Of a DNA stretch of 11,310 nucleotides, positions 1 through 7,998 are shown piece by piece; the first letter of the stretch is position 1, and each line of letters starts with the position of its first letter. The position numbers were made by a program, and so were the translations under genes. The stretch covers positions 1 through 11,310 of the forward strand of contig CASBHZ010000091.1 of the NCBI GenBank assembly GCA_949123685.1. Direction: 5' to 3'. Origin of the DNA: an uncultured Bacteroidales bacterium (GTDB lineage: Bacteria > Bacteroidota > Bacteroidia > Bacteroidales > Muribaculaceae). Below the pieces are notes generated by a model that made no database searches, was not told the DNA's origin, and saw only the letters and a list, made by a program, of their open reading frames with translations.

Positions 1-46
1 AGATACTATCGCGTGACTGGAGTTCAGACGTGTGCTCTTCCGATCT
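1..46 (+). other. Illumina TruSeq adapter (index plus read-2 side), not genomic
   Basis: Bases 13-46 read GTGACTGGAGTTCAGACGTG and continue to GCTCTTCCGATCT, the standard TruSeq read-2 adapter. The eight bases before it (5-12, ACTATCGC) sit where the i7 index belongs, and AGAT at 1-4 is the end of the flow-cell sequence. Genomic sequence starts at about 47. Reading frames that begin here are artefacts: a GTG at 30 produces a false N-terminus for the first gene. Confidence 0.97.
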
Positions 47-47
47 G

Positions 48-1118
48 GTCAAGGCTCTACCCTATGATGTCACCCCGTTTGTTGATTTCTTATCTACAAT
101 AGATACAAGTCCGGAACAGTTCCTATTGGAAATGTTGGGTAATTATAAATTGGTTATCAATGGTGAATACCATCGTAGGAAAGTGTCATGGGATTGTCTG
201 AAACGTCTTGTCTCAATGCCTGAATTTCCGGAGAAAGTGGGACATGTTTTTATGGAACTGCCTTCATGGTGTCAACCGCAGATGGATGCATTCATGTCAT
301 CTGATACAATTCAAACGAATACCCTCCTTCAGATATTCCGTGAAGAGCAGCCTGTCGGCTGGTGGGATCGTGGAGAATTTGAATTTATCTGCGATCTCTG
401 GCATCTGAATAAATCCCTGCCGTCAGATAAGCGTGTAAAGATTGTTTTGGCTGATTATCAGGTGCCATATTCAAAGATAAAAAGTCGTGAAGAATTAAAA
501 GAGTCGGAAGACAGGAACACACATATGGCAAATGTGATTGAAAACACAATTCTTTCCTCAAAAGATAACCGCAACAACCTCTTCCTTGTCGGGTGCGCAC
601 ATGTTTATAAATCCCGTCAAGCCGGTTTGGGATCTGCTGCATATGGAAAAGAATCGGCTGCAACAGCTGGATATCAACTTTCTGAAAGGCTTGGCACAGA
701 CAATGTATTCACCGTTTTTCAACACATGCTGTCTGGTGACAACAATGGCAATAACAAATCTCCGATTCGCGGAGGCGTATTTGACCGAGCTTTTGAGATG
801 AATGGCAATCGTCCTGTAGGCTTCCGTCTTGCTGATTCTCCATTCGGTGATGAGCCGTTCGACGGTATTTATGAAATTAAGTTTAATATGGAAACCGGCA
901 CTTATGTTGATAATTATGACGGTTACCTGTTTTTACATCCGATAAACAATGAGCCTAAAGCATTGCCATTGACAGAAATATTCACTGACGAATTTGTTAA
1001 TGAACTCAAACGTCGTGCTGCTACTTTAGGAACAGAGAACAATCATCGGATTTGGTTCGGACGTACTGCTCCTGAATTGACGAAGGAATACATAATCAAA
1101 GTCCTTCAAGAAGATTAA
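48..1118 (+). CDS. EreA/ChaN-like (Tiki superfamily) protein, 5' end missing
   Basis: About 356 residues are present, and the true start lies beyond the fragment because the frame runs into the adapter. In numbering from the GTG at base 30, a GEYH motif is at residues 45-48, a second acidic residue in FMELPSW at 75-81, DYQVPY at 142-147, RNTHMANVI at 162-170 and GCAH at 188-191. A GExH motif, a later glutamate, an R..HMA..I helix and a distal G..H are the usual pattern of the erythromycin-esterase/ChaN/TraB (Tiki) group, metal- or haem-linked enzymes of diverse substrates. The C-terminal part (about 250-362) was not recognised. Macrolide resistance cannot be inferred, since most Bacteroidota members of this group have no known substrate. 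A same-strand secreted protein gene follows after 116 bases. The family call is moderate and rests on motifs only. Confidence 0.6.
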   Translation, partial: VKALPYDVTPFVDFLSTIDTSPEQFLLEMLGNYKLVINGEYHRRKVSWDCLKRLVSMPEFPEKVGHVFMELPSWCQPQMDAFMSSDTIQTNTLLQIFREEQPVGWWDRGEFEFICDLWHLNKSLPSDKRVKIVLADYQVPYSKIKSREELKESEDRNTHMANVIENTILSSKDNRNNLFLVGCAHVYKSRQAGLGSAAYGKESAATAGYQLSERLGTDNVFTVFQHMLSGDNNGNNKSPIRGGVFDRAFEMNGNRPVGFRLADSPFGDEPFDGIYEIKFNMETGTYVDNYDGYLFLHPINNEPKALPLTEIFTDEFVNELKRRAATLGTENNHRIWFGRTAPELTKEYIIKVLQED

Positions 1119-1234
1119 AAAAGTGAACCAGAGTATTAGATTTAAACAACTTCTTTATATAAACGGCATCGTAATTTTCAATTTATAATGCCATGTATCT
1201 CAAAATTTTGTGTAACTGTATTCTCAAATAAGAA

Positions 1235-2053
1235 ATGAATAAGTTTTTCAATATGCTCATCATGTTAGTTGTGGCTTGCTCAGCTAACGCTGCTACTAAT
1301 TTTTCATCATATAAAGGAGTTTGGAGCAGTGATAATGCCGAGGCGGTACTCACCGATTCGGTATGTATCTTCTATTGCCAGGCTGATAGTATAATGCAAG
1401 CATTTCTGGAGATTCCGACAGCCGGTATTGCAAGCAAGACTGTCTTCGCAAAAGATGGAACTGTGACAACAACTTCTGGTAATGAACCTCTTGCTATCTC
1501 CGAGGCTAATGGAGTATTGAGCATTTGTGGTCACTCGCTAAGGAAAGTAGAGGACATAAAGACAGTAAGACCTTACGAGAAAGCACAATGTAAATCAAAA
1601 TCTGATATAGGTAAATGTTTGCAACAATGGCGGCTCGGTGCCGGATATGGCGTTTCGGGAGATATGGTTTATTGTGAGGTAAATGCCAACAGGCATATGT
1701 TCGTCTATATGATAAATCCTTCAATGGCTTATATTCGTGCTGCAGCCGCAAGGAATAATAATAATGGAACCCTGTTTTTCCAAAATATCCGCATGATGAA
1801 AAACAAGAATACAGACGAATATACCATGTATATAGAGCCAAATAATTTTACCTTTTCACGTAATGACTTAAGGATTGACGATAGTAAATTTCAGCCTGAT
1901 TCCTGTACGTTCAATCCGGATGGTGGAATATATTGGTCTCTTATTTCATTTGAACCAGATTTGATATTGCTGAATGGATGTGGTGAAACTTACCAAGTTA
2001 AGCGTCATCCCGTTGAATCCGGCATGGAGTATTTTGAATATGTCCCATATTAA
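1235..2053 (+). CDS. Secreted protein of unknown function
   Basis: 272 residues. The N-terminus MNKFFNMLIMLVVACSANA is a typical Sec signal peptide with likely cleavage after ANA. A cysteine occurs at residue 15 but the surrounding AC/SANA does not form a good lipobox, so a soluble periplasmic or exported protein is more likely than a lipoprotein. The mature part is rich in Asn, Ser and aromatic residues, with several cysteines (CIFYC near 44-48, others later) that could form disulfides, and a beta-rich look (YKGVWSS near the start). I do not recognise a family. It follows the Tiki-like gene on the same strand with 116 bases between and no clear TAnnTTTG promoter in the gap, so co-transcription is possible. 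The TAA stop lies in the left arm of an AT-rich hairpin. Confidence 0.75.
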   Translation: MNKFFNMLIMLVVACSANAATNFSSYKGVWSSDNAEAVLTDSVCIFYCQADSIMQAFLEIPTAGIASKTVFAKDGTVTTTSGNEPLAISEANGVLSICGHSLRKVEDIKTVRPYEKAQCKSKSDIGKCLQQWRLGAGYGVSGDMVYCEVNANRHMFVYMINPSMAYIRAAAARNNNNGTLFFQNIRMMKNKNTDEYTMYIEPNNFTFSRNDLRIDDSKFQPDSCTFNPDGGIYWSLISFEPDLILLNGCGETYQVKRHPVESGMEYFEYVPY

Positions 2054-2089
2054 TAAGCTGTTTAAAGGTTATTAATATCAACTCTTTTT
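2047..2089 (+). terminator. Candidate hairpin terminator between convergent genes
   Basis: ATATTAATAA (2047-2056) and TTATTAATAT (2069-2078) form a perfect 10-bp AT-only stem with a 12-base loop, followed by CTCTTTTTA. It overlaps the stop codon of the secreted-protein gene and lies about 75 bases past the end of the convergent response-regulator gene. The weak stem makes a Rho-independent terminator uncertain. Confidence 0.4.
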
Positions 2090-2153
2090 ATGGCGCAAGT
2101 ATTATATCAACAATGCCCTAAAACTGCCCATTTTCGAGCCTCGACAATTATTA

Positions 2154-2831
2154 TTACTCAACAGACAGGATATATCCTTTCTTTTTGATAGAGGTGATTG
2201 AGACTGATGGGTCTGGAAGAAGCCGCCGTATGTATGTGATCTGCACATTAAGGGCGAGAGAGTTGGAATAGCTTGCGTCACCCCATATTTTTTCGAGTAT
2301 AGTGTCGCGTTCAACAGGTTTGCCGATATTTTCAGCAAGCATCTGGAGAATTTCTGTCTGACGTACAGATAGAGAATGAGTCTCTCCTTTGTATGTAAGT
2401 GAGGAAAGATTGGGGCGAAAAACAGTATCTCCTAACTGGTATTCAACATCTTGGTTTACGATCAAGCTCTCAAACCTTTCGTTGATTTTTGCAATAAGTT
2501 CTTCTGGATAAAACGGTTTGGGAATATAGTCGTTTCCTTTTAGAGAAAAACCATGCAAACGGTCAACCTTGTCAGTCCTGTCCGTAAGGAAAAAGATTAT
2601 AACCCTCTTGTCGTTCTTTCTGATGATCCGCGCCATCTCGAATCCATCAAGCTCGGGCATATTTATATCAAGCAGAATCAGATCCGGGTGGATTACATTG
2701 TACATTTCCAATCCCTCCTTACCGTTGTTGGCATAAACTACTTCATACCCTTCCGCTTCGACGAAGCGTTTGAGAAGCATTGAGTTTTTGAGGTCGTCAT
2801 CTACCAAAAGTATTTTAATCGTTTTCATCAT
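2154..2831 (-). CDS. OmpR-family response regulator
   Basis: 225 residues from the ATG at 2831, the normal length for the family. The receiver domain (about 4-120) has the acidic pocket VDDD at 10-13, the phospho-acceptor Asp55 in LLDINMP, switch Thr83 and Lys105 in PKPF. The C-terminal winged-helix DNA-binding domain (about 128-225) contains RQTEILQML, LEKIWGD, NVQITYIRRLL and the wing ending KKGYILSVE. The start is set by overlap with the kinase gene: ATG (2831-2829) shares bases with the kinase TGA (2830-2828), and a second ATG at 2828 follows directly, so MMK or MK starts are both possible. Frame upstream of these is open for eight more codons inside the kinase gene but adds nothing to the domain. 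Its cognate kinase is the upstream gene. Four 11-bp direct repeats at 4390-4431 are its most likely DNA target. Confidence 0.95.
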   Translation of the reverse strand: MMKTIKILLVDDDLKNSMLLKRFVEAEGYEVVYANNGKEGLEMYNVIHPDLILLDINMPELDGFEMARIIRKNDKRVIIFFLTDRTDKVDRLHGFSLKGNDYIPKPFYPEELIAKINERFESLIVNQDVEYQLGDTVFRPNLSSLTYKGETHSLSVRQTEILQMLAENIGKPVERDTILEKIWGDASYSNSLALNVQITYIRRLLPDPSVSITSIKKKGYILSVE

Positions 2832-4327
2832 TGCGGTAATCTTATTGTAAAACAAGAACCCTCCCCTACCGAGCTCTCAACTGATATATCTCCGCCATGC
2901 GCATCAATCAATAATTTCACATAAGCAAGCCCAAGCCCCATTCCCGGTTGTTCACCGGCTGATGCCTTTCCGCGATAGAAACGCCTGAATATATGTTTCA
3001 AGTCGCTTGAAGAAATGCCGTTGCCGGTATCGTTAATCTGAAGTTCCACGATTCTGTTATTCTCGGTTGCCGTGACATTTATTTCCACCGAAGATCCGGA
3101 ATATTTGACGGCATTCTCCACAATGTTATTTAAGATATTGTAGAGGTGTGAACGGTCAGCTGACACGCTTATGCTTGTAGCAATCTTATTATTGATGACA
3201 ATAGATTTGTCAGGGGGGATTATAGTTACCTTTGCTATATTTTCAAACAGATCATGGAGATTGATATCCTGAATATTCAGAGGTATCTGTTCTACATTAT
3301 TGAAAGTAATATCCCTTAGTTTGGAGAAATATGCTGAAAGATTGTCGAGGGCATTCCTTGTCTCCGACAATATTTCATTTTTTATGTTTTTATCTTCCAT
3401 CATCCGTTCATTATCCAGACCGGATATGCACATTTTAAGTGTTGAAATCGGACGTTTTAGCTCATGAACCATCGTAGTGATGAAACTGTTACGCATCTTG
3501 TCAAGTCGTGATAGTTTCAGAACCGTGGAGATTTGCAACACAAGACAGGCAATAAGCAAACATGATACAAACAGCGTTATTATGAGTGTCTGCCACATTC
3601 CGGGAAGCACATCAACCGGATTTATAGGATAGACAATACGAACAGTCAGCCCCTCAAGTTGCGAGTAAGGTATGGTCATTGTTATATTCGGACTGAATAC
3701 GGATTTATGATACTTAATCTTTGAACTCCATACCATACTATCGGCTTTTATCAACGTAATATCCGCCTTTATCCCGTTCTTATTCATCACTGAATCTATT
3801 CCCTTTATTGTAAAAGGACATTTTCTTTCTGTCCGGACATTGCCAGTGGCAACCCATGCATCATTTTCATCCCTCGCTCCGGAGGCGTCAAAGACCATTG
3901 AATCGACAGGTGCAACCATTTGGATATTTGCCAAGTCGATTGCCTTGGCTTTCTGCTCGTCGGTGAGAGGCGTTCCCGGTTTCAACCCCAAAAGCTTATG
4001 GGCAGAAAAGATATATGTATAAATTTTAGATGTGCGGGTTGTCTTTACAGTATCTCCATATTCCTGCTTCAATGAGAAAGTAGGAACAGAGAATATATTG
4101 TCTCTATCCTTCCCTTTTTTATTAAGAGAGTCTGCCCTGTTGTCGGAATGTGTCGCACGAATGGCATTATAATCGGTTACACATTTCTCTATCTTTTCGC
4201 TCATGGAACGTTCGTAATCCTTGAGTGAAAACTCGTATCGTCCATAGAGCCAATATATCTGCATTCCGAGGAAAGCGATGATTGCAATAATTGTGATTAT
4301 ATATAATATTTTTATTCGTTTGCCCAT
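2828..4327 (-). CDS. Membrane sensor histidine kinase
   Basis: 499 residues. Membrane helix 1 is at about 6-27, a periplasmic sensor region without recognised family at about 31-243, and membrane helix 2 at about 246-266. Dimerisation/phospho-acceptor helix: MVHELKRPIS with His288. The ATPase domain carries the N box (NIVENAVKYSG, 401-411), G1 (DTGNGIS, 433-439), F box (FRRFYRG, 447-453) and G2 (GMGLGLAYVK, 462-471). All key residues for autophosphorylation are present, so the protein should be active and phosphorylate the response regulator encoded next, with which it overlaps by ATGA. It is transcribed away from the GLPGLI/outer-membrane operon, which suggests that it senses an envelope signal related to that operon; the ligand is unknown. 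A TAATTTTG box lies only four bases before the ATG, so the transcript may have almost no leader. Confidence 0.95.
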   Translation of the reverse strand: MGKRIKILYIITIIAIIAFLGMQIYWLYGRYEFSLKDYERSMSEKIEKCVTDYNAIRATHSDNRADSLNKKGKDRDNIFSVPTFSLKQEYGDTVKTTRTSKIYTYIFSAHKLLGLKPGTPLTDEQKAKAIDLANIQMVAPVDSMVFDASGARDENDAWVATGNVRTERKCPFTIKGIDSVMNKNGIKADITLIKADSMVWSSKIKYHKSVFSPNITMTIPYSQLEGLTVRIVYPINPVDVLPGMWQTLIITLFVSCLLIACLVLQISTVLKLSRLDKMRNSFITTMVHELKRPISTLKMCISGLDNERMMEDKNIKNEILSETRNALDNLSAYFSKLRDITFNNVEQIPLNIQDINLHDLFENIAKVTIIPPDKSIVINNKIATSISVSADRSHLYNILNNIVENAVKYSGSSVEINVTATENNRIVELQINDTGNGISSSDLKHIFRRFYRGKASAGEQPGMGLGLAYVKLLIDAHGGDISVESSVGEGSCFTIRLPQ

Positions 4328-4331
4328 GATG

Positions 4332-4339
4332 CAAAATTA
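4332..4339 (-). promoter_or_regulatory. Candidate -7 box of the kinase-regulator operon
   Basis: TAATTTTG on the minus strand matches the Bacteroidota -7 consensus TAnnTTTG and is separated from the kinase ATG by only CATC. No TTTG-like -33 box is found 19-21 bases upstream, so the match could be chance in AT-rich DNA. If real, transcription would start at or next to the A of the ATG. Confidence 0.4.
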
Positions 4340-4389
4340 TAAAATTTCCATCAGTTACGATGTCTAATAAACTGGCTATTTGACTAACG

Positions 4390-4431
4390 GTAATAATTTA
4401 GTAATAATTCCATAATGTTTGAGTAATGATT
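4390..4431. promoter_or_regulatory. Four 11-bp direct repeats, likely OmpR-type operator
   Basis: GTAATAATT at 4390-4398 and 4401-4409, GTAATGATT at 4423-4431 (8 of 9 identical), and a weaker ATAATGTTT at 4412-4420 (6 of 9) fall on an exact 11-base period. Direct repeats on one face of the helix are the standard recognition pattern of OmpR/PhoB-type regulators (family knowledge). The array lies in the divergent region between the kinase gene and the GLPGLI gene, starting about 80 bases and ending about 40 bases upstream of the predicted transcript start for the latter, the usual place for an activator. Confidence 0.6.
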
Positions 4432-4435
4432 ATTT

Positions 4436-4467
4436 TCTGCGTGAGGATAGATGGCAATGTAACTTTG
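4436..4467 (+). promoter_or_regulatory. Promoter of the GLPGLI/outer-membrane operon
   Basis: TAACTTTG at 4460-4467 is a full match to the Bacteroidota -7 box TAnnTTTG. Twenty bases upstream is only a poor -33 element (TCTG, 4436-4439), which fits a promoter needing an activator. A start near 4473 gives a leader of about 30 bases. Confidence 0.6.
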
Positions 4468-4502
4468 TGATGTGAAACAAAAAACCAATTACCTACTTAA
4501 AT

Positions 4503-5393
4503 ATGAATGATATGAAGAAAACATTTTTAATATTGTCACTCGTTGCAATAACAATATCCGGTGCTTCCGGCAAGGTATTACGCCGCCAGCTCAGTATCTT
4601 TTCTGCATCTGTGCCTGAGTCTGAAAGAATCGCTTCAGAAATTATGGAATTTGTATATGACTACAGATGTTGCGTTGATACCACCGGCTCACTGTCTGAG
4701 AACTACGACAGTGACAACATGCTTCTCCAGATCGGTCCAAACGGGCTTTCTAAATTCTCAAGTTACAAAAATCTCACTGTAGACTCCATCCTCATGCGTT
4801 CAACCAAGGAGCAAATTGCTCAGGCATCCTTAGACGGCAAACTCAGCACTGGTGAGTTCATGACAATATATAAGAATTACCCAATGGGGCGATTGATTCA
4901 TACGGAAAAAATCTGTCAGGATTGGTTTCGTTACGATGAAGAGATGCCGTCGCTTGAATGGGAATTGTGCGACTCTGTATCCAATGTGCTCGGATATGAA
5001 TGCCTGAGTGCCAGATGCAGATTTAGAGGACGCGTGTGGACGGTTTTTTATACTGAGGAGATACCGCTAATGAATGGTCCTTGGAAGCTTCATGGTCTCC
5101 CCGGACTTATCATGAAGGCTTCTGATGAAAATGGACATTACACATTTGAGTGTATAGGTATCAAGTCAAAAGCCGACCGCCCGATAACCATCTATAAAGT
5201 GCCGTTCAATAAAACCGATCGCAAAGGATATTACAATGCAAAACATCGCTATGATATAAATCCGTATGCTTACTTTGAGGCTACTACCGGTAGATCTGTA
5301 TCCGTTACGGACGAGAATGGCAATCCGGATCTCAGTGCCTATGATCCAATAGAACTTCCCTATGACTATATTGAACTTGACTGGAGGAAATGA
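4503..5393 (+). CDS. GLPGLI family secreted protein
   Basis: 296 residues. A signal peptide follows the second methionine (MKKTFLILSLVAITISGASG), so the true start may be the ATG at 4512 rather than 4503. The diagnostic motif WKLHGLPGLI is at residues 194-203 and defines the GLPGLI family, found almost only in Bacteroidota and of unknown biochemical role. The flanking pattern also fits: W.VFYTEEIP before it, an ENGHYTFE strand after it, and a C-terminal LPYDYIELDW. It is probably a periplasmic or outer-membrane-associated partner of the next gene, with which it overlaps by ATGA. That pairing of GLPGLI proteins with carboxypeptidase-regulatory/TonB-receptor-like barrels is recurrent in the phylum. 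Six cysteines in the mature part (CC at 56-57, others at 138, 156, 167, 172, 217) may form disulfides. Confidence 0.92.
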   Translation: MNDMKKTFLILSLVAITISGASGKVLRRQLSIFSASVPESERIASEIMEFVYDYRCCVDTTGSLSENYDSDNMLLQIGPNGLSKFSSYKNLTVDSILMRSTKEQIAQASLDGKLSTGEFMTIYKNYPMGRLIHTEKICQDWFRYDEEMPSLEWELCDSVSNVLGYECLSARCRFRGRVWTVFYTEEIPLMNGPWKLHGLPGLIMKASDENGHYTFECIGIKSKADRPITIYKVPFNKTDRKGYYNAKHRYDINPYAYFEATTGRSVSVTDENGNPDLSAYDPIELPYDYIELDWRK

Positions 5394-7918
5394 ATAGATT
5401 TCTCATATTTTGCGTTCTCTTCGGATTGAAGTCAGCTTCGGCGGCAATTCAGGTAGAACTGCGGGGCATAGTCAGGGATGACAACACAGACGAACCTATT
5501 GTTGGCTGTATTGTGAAATCTAAAGATACGTTTACCACTACCGATAAGGATGGGTATTTCGCTATTACGCCCAAGACCGGGGCTGATTCTGTGTCTTTCC
5601 GCGTCATGGGTTACAAATCGCTTTCACTACATGTCTCTTCCGACATGTCGATGGTGAGACTTACTCCTAAGACCACAATTCTTAAAGATGTAATTGTCGA
5701 AGCACCAGATATCTACGCTAAAGGTGATACTTTGGTGTTCAATGTGTCACGTTATGCCAACGCCAAAGATAATGCGATTATTGATGTTATAAAACGTCTG
5801 CCGGGAATCAAGGTTGATGAGGACGGCACAATAAAATATCAAGGGAAGCCTATCAACAAATTCTATCTCGACGGCAACGACTTCATCGGAGGTCAGTATG
5901 GTCTTGCCACCAACAATATCTCGCATAAGGATGTCGCCTCTGTAGAGGTGATGGAGAATCATCAGCCGGTAAAGGCTCTCGAAGGTATAGAATTTCCCGA
6001 AGAGGCTGGAATCAATCTCAAATTGAAAGAAGACGCCCGCAGCCGATGGGTGGGTGTAGCTCAGGCGGCAGCCGGTGTGCAGCCCTTTCTTTACAACGGT
6101 TCCCTCTACACCATGCGAATCGCTCCCAAGAATCAGAATATCATTACCCTTAAAGCCAACAATACCGGATGGAATCCGGCGAATGAGATTCAGGATCATG
6201 AATTCAATGACATGTTTTCATCTGATTATACCTCTTATTTGTGGCGGGAATACATATCAGCAGATATTGTAAACGCCCCACTCTCTGAGAAGCGTACACG
6301 CGATAATCTCTCTTGGCTTGCAAACGTAATAACTGCTTGGAAATCGGGCGATACTTCGATGCGTCTTAAGCTCAATTATATGGGTGACCGTCTCGATTAT
6401 AATTCGGGGGTGACAACTGATTATTTCAGTAATCAAATACCAACATTAGTGCAAAAGAGCACACACAGGAATCAGACCCACGATTTGTCGGCACAATTCT
6501 ATAGCCAGACAAACAAGCGCGGTTATTATCTTAAAGAAAAGTTTACAACTTCCTGTGTATGGAATAATTCAAACTCTTCCGTCACGGGTTCGTTTGACCT
6601 CGCTCAACAGGTGAATCGTAAAAGTCTATCTGCCAATAACGACTTGAAACTTGTGAAACGTAATGAAAAACGACTCTTCACCCTTATCTCTCGCAATGCC
6701 TTCCAATATCGTCCCGACAGGCTGATCATAACCGGCAATGAAGATGCGGTGCAGAGCCTTGGCATCACCGATTTCCGTAGCACAACGGAGACAAAGTTCG
6801 GAAAACTCACCCGTTTTTGGAGATACTATGCGACTGCCGGACTTGATCTCAACTATCATCGTATAAACAACTCGCTTTCTGGTCTTGACCGGTTTGACAA
6901 TGCCGGTATTCATGAAGCTTTTCTGTCTAATCTCTATGCGACCCCGCAGGTGGATTACGAGCGGGGCGGTTGGCTGGCATCGTTTCGCATACCGTTGAAA
7001 TGGTTGCATTATTCTGTTGCCGGTCAGCATGACTATATCAACGCTTCGCCGCGAATATATCTTAAACGACAGCTTACATCAAAGTCCGATTTGTCGGCTT
7101 CAGTATCCTATCGTCTCGGTTCACCACAACCCTATCTTAATATCACTGTCCCCATGCTGTCAGACTATCACAATATTTTCATTGCCGAAAACCTCGAAAA
7201 ATACTCACAGGATGTGACTGCAACACTTTCATATCGCTATCGCAACCCATTGAAATCTCTGTTTTTTAACCTTTCGGCAACCTACAACCATAGCTGCAGT
7301 TCAATAATGTTGAACCAGTTGTTTGTTGGTGATTTTATCGTCTCTTCCTACGTAGACTGTCTTCACCACAATGATTCATGGTATATCAATGGCGGATTCA
7401 GCAAAGGACTCGGACATAGTAAGATAGTTGTCGGTTGTGACATCAATGCATCAGCATTATCGGCATCATCAATGCGCGATAACGCCGTGACACCATACTG
7501 CCAAATGACAGTCGGGATGAAACCATATTTCAGAGGTAGCATACTGCGTTGGCTATCGGCAAACTATAACGCAGAATATGGATTCTCTAAGCTGAAAGTC
7601 TACGATAAAGCCAATGTGAGTCACTCATTCCGGCAGAATCTGTTCGCCACTCTCATCCCCAATGACTTTGTTCAGTTCACTATCGGAGCGGAGCATTTTC
7701 TGACCCACTTCCCAGAAGGAAATACGGCGAACCTTGTGCTAATTGATGCCTCTGCCGTATGGCGTATCAAAGGGAATGTGCGTCTCGCGATTATGGCAAC
7801 AAATCTCCTGAACCGCCATAGCTACCAATACGTTAACTATGAAATCCTTTCACGCTCTGAGCACCATTTCCAAATACGCCAACGCAACATCCTCGCTTCC
7901 ATCCAATACCGTTTCTGA
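5390..7918 (+). CDS. TonB-receptor-like outer-membrane beta-barrel protein with N-terminal carboxypeptidase-regulatory-like domain
   Basis: 842 residues. Signal peptide MNRFLIFCVLFGLKSASA, then a CarboxypepD_reg-like beta-sandwich (about 22-100; VELRGIVRD, GYFAITP, VMGYKSL), a plug-like domain (about 105-215; GDTLVFNVSRYA, VIKRLPGIKVDEDGTIKYQG, KFYLDGNDF, VEVMENHQPVKALEG), and a long barrel to a C-terminal strand ending IQYRF. A terminal aromatic residue is the usual signal for barrel assembly. The plug motifs match the outer-membrane beta-barrel family common in Bacteroidota; I see no clear TonB box and no SusD partner, so glycan import by a Sus-type system is not supported. The ATG at 5390 overlaps the stop of the GLPGLI gene (ATGA), so the two are translated together. 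The substrate is unknown. Size is compact but complete for this family. Confidence 0.9.
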   Translation: MNRFLIFCVLFGLKSASAAIQVELRGIVRDDNTDEPIVGCIVKSKDTFTTTDKDGYFAITPKTGADSVSFRVMGYKSLSLHVSSDMSMVRLTPKTTILKDVIVEAPDIYAKGDTLVFNVSRYANAKDNAIIDVIKRLPGIKVDEDGTIKYQGKPINKFYLDGNDFIGGQYGLATNNISHKDVASVEVMENHQPVKALEGIEFPEEAGINLKLKEDARSRWVGVAQAAAGVQPFLYNGSLYTMRIAPKNQNIITLKANNTGWNPANEIQDHEFNDMFSSDYTSYLWREYISADIVNAPLSEKRTRDNLSWLANVITAWKSGDTSMRLKLNYMGDRLDYNSGVTTDYFSNQIPTLVQKSTHRNQTHDLSAQFYSQTNKRGYYLKEKFTTSCVWNNSNSSVTGSFDLAQQVNRKSLSANNDLKLVKRNEKRLFTLISRNAFQYRPDRLIITGNEDAVQSLGITDFRSTTETKFGKLTRFWRYYATAGLDLNYHRINNSLSGLDRFDNAGIHEAFLSNLYATPQVDYERGGWLASFRIPLKWLHYSVAGQHDYINASPRIYLKRQLTSKSDLSASVSYRLGSPQPYLNITVPMLSDYHNIFIAENLEKYSQDVTATLSYRYRNPLKSLFFNLSATYNHSCSSIMLNQLFVGDFIVSSYVDCLHHNDSWYINGGFSKGLGHSKIVVGCDINASALSASSMRDNAVTPYCQMTVGMKPYFRGSILRWLSANYNAEYGFSKLKVYDKANVSHSFRQNLFATLIPNDFVQFTIGAEHFLTHFPEGNTANLVLIDASAVWRIKGNVRLAIMATNLLNRHSYQYVNYEILSRSEHHFQIRQRNILASIQYRF

Positions 7919-7937
7919 CGTTACCTTTCCAATCCTC

Positions 7938-7959
7938 GAAAAACTTAGATAAGTTTTTC
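7938..7959 (+). terminator. Hairpin after the outer-membrane operon
   Basis: GAAAAACTTA (7938-7947) and TAAGTTTTTC (7950-7959) are perfect complements with only two bases between, 19 bases after the operon stop codon. In RNA this gives an AT-rich stem of about 8-9 pairs whose 3' arm contains five U residues. It is a plausible but weak intrinsic terminator. Confidence 0.4.
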
Positions 7960-7998
7960 TTCGTCAACTTCGGATATTTGGCAATAAAAGACTGACCA

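Noticed and set aside
30..47. GTG start at 30 for the first gene
   Set aside because: These codons are adapter sequence; the gene is truncated at its 5' end.
48..1118. Naming the first gene as a macrolide-resistance esterase
   Set aside because: The motifs support the superfamily only; substrate cannot be deduced and the context is not a resistance element.
1165..1192. GGCAT/ATGCC inverted repeat after the first gene
   Set aside because: Only five paired bases before mismatches, and no U-run; not strong enough for a terminator.
5747..6199. 150-codon open frame on the minus strand inside the barrel gene
   Set aside because: It is antisense to conserved plug-domain codons, with no domain, promoter or signal of its own.
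6822..6836. Repeat of AGATACTATGCG resembling the first bases of the window
   Set aside because: The left copy is adapter plus index; the similarity is chance.
6626..7030. 134-codon minus-strand open frame
   Set aside because: It is a shadow of the barrel gene with no recognisable features.
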